From NCBI GenBank assembly GCA_020436865.1, contig JAGQXA010000359.1, forward strand, positions 1 through 9,165: a DNA stretch of 9,165 nucleotides, given 5' to 3'. Origin of the DNA: Saprospiraceae bacterium. GTDB taxonomy: Bacteria; Bacteroidota; Bacteroidia; Chitinophagales; Saprospiraceae. Positions within the stretch are counted from its first letter, which is position 1. Each line of letters starts with the position of its first letter. Below the pieces are notes generated by a model. It was not told the origin of the DNA, made no database searches, and was given only the letters and a program-made list of their open reading frames with translations. Positions 5,602 through 9,165 of the stretch are shown here, piece after piece. Both the position numbers and the translations under genes were made by a program.

Positions 5602-7647
5602 ATGCGTCTTTTAGCCCTCGCTCCCCTTTTCCTGCCCTGGATCGCCGCCGCACAGCCGGCCATCCAGAACCTGCAATTGGCGTCTCAGGCTGGAAATGTG
5701 TTGCGCTATGAAGCCACCTTCCAAACCACCGAGCCTGCCCTGGCCTACTTGTCGGTTATGCAGGGCGGACAGTCCTTTAATACTTCGGTGAGCGGGCCGG
5801 CCACCGAGCATGTACTCCCGCTGTACGGACTCAAAGAGAACCTTCCCTACCAATTGGTTGCACACGCCTTCAATACGCTGGGGGAAACGAGCAGTATGCC
5901 CGTCGCTTTCACGACTGCGAGCGTGCCGACGAATATTCCAAAACCGATCGGCGTGTCCAACGGACTTGGCAACGCCTCCGACCTGGTGGCGATCAACCTG
6001 CCCATCGGCACGCACCATTTTATCGAGATCTACGACCGAAACGGCAAGCTCGTGTGGTACCAACTGGTCGACAGCCCCGCTTCGCCCTGTATCGGCTACT
6101 ACTGGACCAAGAACAAAACGCTGCTCTTCCTCGACGACGATTGTCAGACGATCTCCGAAATGGACCTGGCCGGTAACGTTTTGCGCACGGTCGACATCAG
6201 CGGCCTGCCCGGCGGTCCCTTTTACTTCCACCACGAGTTCCGGCTCAATGACGACGATCATCTGGTAGCCCTCATCGCCGAATTGCGCACCATCGACCAA
6301 AGCTCGGTCGGCGGACCGGCCGACGCACAGATCGTGGGCGACGGCTTTCTGGAACTCGACTGGGATGGGAACCTGCTCCAGTACTGGACCTCCTTCGATC
6401 ATCTCGACCCGCTGACGGCCACCGGCAGCGATGGCTTCTGGCAATTCTATTTCGGGCCGGAGTCTAACGACTGGCTACACGCCAATTCCCTCATGGAAGA
6501 CACCGACGGCCATTACCTGATGAGCCTGAGCAACCCTAACCAGGTCATCAAGATCCACCGCGAAACCGGGGAGATCATCTGGACGCTGGGCGACAGCGGC
6601 GACTTCACGATCTCTCCGACCGACGCCCGTTTCCGCAATCAGCATTCGGTCAGCGCCACCGGTGAAAACCGCTACCTGCTGTTCGACAACCGGGGCGGCA
6701 TCTTCTACTCGCGCAGCACGGAACTGGAGATCGACCCCGTCAATATGACCGCCACCCGGATCTTCACGTTCGACGACGGGCAGGAAACGCTCACGCCCGT
6801 GGTCGGCAACGCACTGCGGCTCGCCAACGGCAACACCCTCACCTGCTTCGCCCAAAAGGGTCTGATCAAGGAGTCGGATCCCGATGGGAACGAGGTGTGG
6901 AGCCTCGACCTGCAACTTTTTTCCTACCGGGCTTACCACTTCGACAAGCTGTATGACGACATCCCGGAAGCCCAGCTGCTCGTGCCCGGCATTTGCCTCG
7001 ACGACGAACCGAACGCGGCGCCATTTTATCCGGAGGTGGAACCCAGCGGCGGCTATTTCAGCGGCATGCACGTGGTCGACGGCCTGTTCGACCCGCTGGC
7101 CGCAGGAGTCGGCCTTCACGACCTCACTTACACCTACGGATGGAAGAGCTTCCCTCTGCAGATCGCCGTGTCGACCACGCCCGACATCCCGGCGATACAA
7201 GAAACCGGCGATCTGCTGAGTACCTCGGGCGGCTATACCTACCAGTGGTACCTGAACAGCGCCCCGATACCCGGAGCGATCGACTCCTTCTATGTGGCGA
7301 CGCAGATCGGAACCTATCAGGTCGAGCTGTTCAACCAGGGCGGGTGTAGCGCCCTGTCCGAACCCATCCTTATCGAGGTGTTGCCCACCAGAGAGACTCC
7401 GGCGCAGGAGACGCTTTCCATTTTCCCGAACCCGACCGGCGGTTGGGTGCGCATTTCCTCCCACAACGGCCCTTTCCTGGGCCGGATGCAGGTGTTCGAT
7501 GTACTTGGGCGCCGGATCCTCGATCGCACCCTAGAATGGGAACGAGAATGGTTTGTCGACCTGTCGGCCTGCAGCAGCGGACCCTATTTCTTCCTGCTGG
7601 AAAACGAAAAAGAACGGATCCAACAAATGATCTTCCTGCAAAAATAA
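5602..7647 (+). CDS. Secreted arylsulfotransferase (ASST)-like beta-propeller protein with Ig-like modules and T9SS sorting domain
   Basis: A 681-residue exported protein. Residues 1-18 are a signal peptide ending IAAAQ. Residues 19-106 look FN3-like (LYGLKENLPYQLVAHAFNTLGETSS, ending FTT, abbreviated here to its ends). Residues about 115-450 form an ASST-like beta-propeller with repeated blade phrases such as IYDRNGKLVWYQ, MDLAGNVLRTV and IHRETGEIIWTLG. The polar conserved residues are H210/H211 (HHEF), H293 (DWLHANS), H348 (NQHSV), R371 (YSRSTE) and R443/H446 (YRAYHF). Known bacterial ASSTs move sulfate between phenols without PAPS through a sulfohistidine intermediate. H446 is a candidate for that residue by position only. 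Residues 465-525 match a Bacteroidota Ig-like repeat (GGYFSG, GLFDPLAAGVG, LTYTYG). Residues 540-593 resemble a second one (YQWYLNSAPIPGA). Residues 605-681 are a T9SS type A domain (LSIFPNPTGGWVRI, VFDVLGRRI, SSGPYFFLL). The start at 5602 puts the signal peptide first. Fold and export are well supported; enzyme activity is inference. Confidence 0.88.
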   Translation: MRLLALAPLFLPWIAAAQPAIQNLQLASQAGNVLRYEATFQTTEPALAYLSVMQGGQSFNTSVSGPATEHVLPLYGLKENLPYQLVAHAFNTLGETSSMPVAFTTASVPTNIPKPIGVSNGLGNASDLVAINLPIGTHHFIEIYDRNGKLVWYQLVDSPASPCIGYYWTKNKTLLFLDDDCQTISEMDLAGNVLRTVDISGLPGGPFYFHHEFRLNDDDHLVALIAELRTIDQSSVGGPADAQIVGDGFLELDWDGNLLQYWTSFDHLDPLTATGSDGFWQFYFGPESNDWLHANSLMEDTDGHYLMSLSNPNQVIKIHRETGEIIWTLGDSGDFTISPTDARFRNQHSVSATGENRYLLFDNRGGIFYSRSTELEIDPVNMTATRIFTFDDGQETLTPVVGNALRLANGNTLTCFAQKGLIKESDPDGNEVWSLDLQLFSYRAYHFDKLYDDIPEAQLLVPGICLDDEPNAAPFYPEVEPSGGYFSGMHVVDGLFDPLAAGVGLHDLTYTYGWKSFPLQIAVSTTPDIPAIQETGDLLSTSGGYTYQWYLNSAPIPGAIDSFYVATQIGTYQVELFNQGGCSALSEPILIEVLPTRETPAQETLSIFPNPTGGWVRISSHNGPFLGRMQVFDVLGRRILDRTLEWEREWFVDLSACSSGPYFFLLENEKERIQQMIFLQK

Positions 7648-7678
7648 ATGCCCTGCCTCACCCGATAATCCACTCGAA

Positions 7679-9165
7679 ATGACCAGGATCATACTGCTCC
7701 TCTTTTGCCTGCACACCCTGCATGCCGGAGCCCAACTCCTCATTACCGACCTGCAAGTCGAAGCGCAGTCCGATAACGTGCTGCGCTACGAGATCGATCT
7801 AGAAACCAATGTTCCCGCCCGAACGTACGCCGCCTTTGAGCAGAACGGCCAGATCAGGCACAGCTCCATCTCTGCGACGGGCGTCGACCATCAACTGACC
7901 GTTTACGGGCTGTTGGCGGAAACGGACTACGAACTGACCGTTCACGCCTTCGATCCATCCGGGCAGACCACGCAACAGACCGTCGAATTCACCACCGGCA
8001 GTCTGCCGGCGGGGCTGGTCCAGCCGGCAGCGACGCTTGGAACATCGGTCGACTCGCTCGATTTCGTGTCGATGGACGTGCTGTTCGGCAACAACCAACA
8101 GGTGCAGATCTTCGACCGCAACGGGCGAACGGTTTGGTATCAGTTGCTGAGCGTGCCCGGCATTCCCTGCCTGGGGTACAAATGGACGAAGAACAACACC
8201 TTGCTTTACTTGCACGCCAGCTGCCACACCATCGAAGAGATCGACCTCGCAGGAAACGTGCTACGTCAGGTGGAGGTTAGCAACTTCCCGGTCCAGTACT
8301 ACGTTCATCACGAATTCCTCCTCAACCAGGCCGGGAATTTGCTGGTATTGGTGGCGGAAGGGCGCACGATCGACAAGAGCTCCGTCGGCGGGCCGGCGGA
8401 CGCGCAGGTGGTCGGCGACGGTTTTCTCGAGATCGACTGGCAGGGCAACATCCTGAAAAAATGGTCGGCCTTCGACCACTTCGACCCGCTGACCAGCGTC
8501 GACCTCAACAACTACTGGGACGAGCATTTTGGCCCGGGCGCTGAAGACTGGCTACACGCCAATTCCCTGGCGATCGACACCGACGGCCACTACCTGCTTA
8601 GCATGAGCATCCCAAACCAGATCGTCAAGATCCACCGCGAGACCGGCGAGATCCTTTGGACACTGGGCCAAGGCGGCGATTTTACGATTCTCCCGCCTGA
8701 CGCGGTCTTTGCGGGACAACATAGCGTCACCGGGCTGGGCGACCAGCACTACCTCCTGTTCGACAACAAAGGCGGCCTGGCCGACGGCGCCTACTCGCGT
8801 ACGTCGGAGTTCGTGCTCGACGAAGCCGCCGGCACCGCTACGCTCGTCTACACCCAGGAAGCCAACCAAGCCATTTATACCCCGGTCGTCGGCGGCGCGC
8901 AACGCCTGCCGAACGGACATACCCTGACCTGTTTCGGCCAGAAGGGCGTGACCAAAGAGGCCGACGAGAACGGACAGGAAGTGTGGAGCCTCAACCTCGC
9001 CAACTTTTCCTACAGGGCCTATCACCTACCCACGCTCGACCCGGCCATTGCCGCTCCGCAACCGGCTGCGTTTTGTATCAGCCCGGATGCAACGCCATTC
9101 TCCCCAACCGTCGAGCCCGACGGCGGATACTTCACCGGCGACTACATCTTCGACGGGCTTTTCGA
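7679..9165 (+). CDS. Second ASST-like beta-propeller protein, tandem paralogue, C-terminus outside window
   Basis: The frame is open from the ATG at 7679 to the window edge (495 codons seen). Residues 1-19 are a signal peptide (LLLFCLHTLHAGAQ). Residues 20-106 are FN3-like and end VEFTTG. The ASST-like propeller follows and aligns with the upstream protein almost without gaps: both have DWLHANSL at 291-298 and HRETGEI at 319-325. Over residues 140-335 identity is roughly 60% judged by eye. The candidate polar residues are all kept: H210/H211, H293, H348, R374 and H449, the last two shifted by a 3-residue insertion near 368-372 (GGLADGAYSR). A cysteine pair is also shared (C164/C182 here, C163/C181 upstream). 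The visible end enters the same Ig-like module (VEPDGGYFTG, FDGLF). A T9SS sorting domain is expected downstream but not seen. The gene starts 31 nt after its paralogue's stop with no terminator between, so cotranscription is likely. Confidence 0.88.
   Translation, partial: MTRIILLLFCLHTLHAGAQLLITDLQVEAQSDNVLRYEIDLETNVPARTYAAFEQNGQIRHSSISATGVDHQLTVYGLLAETDYELTVHAFDPSGQTTQQTVEFTTGSLPAGLVQPAATLGTSVDSLDFVSMDVLFGNNQQVQIFDRNGRTVWYQLLSVPGIPCLGYKWTKNNTLLYLHASCHTIEEIDLAGNVLRQVEVSNFPVQYYVHHEFLLNQAGNLLVLVAEGRTIDKSSVGGPADAQVVGDGFLEIDWQGNILKKWSAFDHFDPLTSVDLNNYWDEHFGPGAEDWLHANSLAIDTDGHYLLSMSIPNQIVKIHRETGEILWTLGQGGDFTILPPDAVFAGQHSVTGLGDQHYLLFDNKGGLADGAYSRTSEFVLDEAAGTATLVYTQEANQAIYTPVVGGAQRLPNGHTLTCFGQKGVTKEADENGQEVWSLNLANFSYRAYHLPTLDPAIAAPQPAAFCISPDATPFSPTVEPDGGYFTGDYIFDGLF

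Noticed and set aside
5611..7464. Long minus-strand frames opposite the first ASST-like gene
   Set aside because: The plus-strand product has a signal peptide, propeller and T9SS domain in order; the minus frames show only Val/Gly-rich shadow composition.
1..9165. CRISPR, tRNA, rRNA, insertion sequence or defence island
   Set aside because: No spaced direct repeats, cloverleaf-like elements, transposase motifs or terminal inverted repeats were seen; the genes are housekeeping or surface-protein genes.

Overview
The window looks like a chromosomal segment of a moderately GC-rich member of the Bacteroidota, possibly a Saprospiria/Lewinella-type marine lineage. The phylum call rests on three things: proteins with type IX secretion system (T9SS) type A C-terminal sorting domains, a Bacteroidota-style TAnnTTTG -7 promoter box, and a RicT-type PSP1 protein with the Cys-rich N-terminus usual in this phylum. 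The family-level guess is inference from GC content and protein style only.

Left half (1-3898, all minus strand): a housekeeping run read right to left. It holds a glutathione peroxidase, DNA polymerase III delta' (holB), a PSP1/RicT-family protein 14 nt downstream of holB, and the N-terminal two thirds of dihydrolipoamide dehydrogenase (lpdA), which leaves the window at base 1. The holB-ricT adjacency matches the holB-yaaT order known from Bacillus subtilis. A strong hairpin sits between ricT and lpdA.

Middle (3899-5601): a 183-nt divergent gap separates the peroxidase from a plus-strand 6-pyruvoyl-tetrahydropterin synthase/QueD-family gene. That gene's stop codon lies inside a short hexanucleotide repeat. 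A near-perfect bidirectional terminator separates it from a convergent minus-strand gene for a small secreted T9SS cargo protein. A 258-nt AT-rich divergent gap with candidate promoters for both directions follows.

Right part (5602-9165, plus strand): two tandem paralogous secreted beta-propeller proteins of the arylsulfotransferase (ASST) type, 31 nt apart. The first is complete: signal peptide, FN3-like domain, ASST-like propeller, two Ig-like modules and a T9SS sorting domain. The second runs off the window. They look like a duplicated surface-exported enzyme pair and are the most interesting part of the window. I found no RNA genes, CRISPR arrays or insertion sequences.
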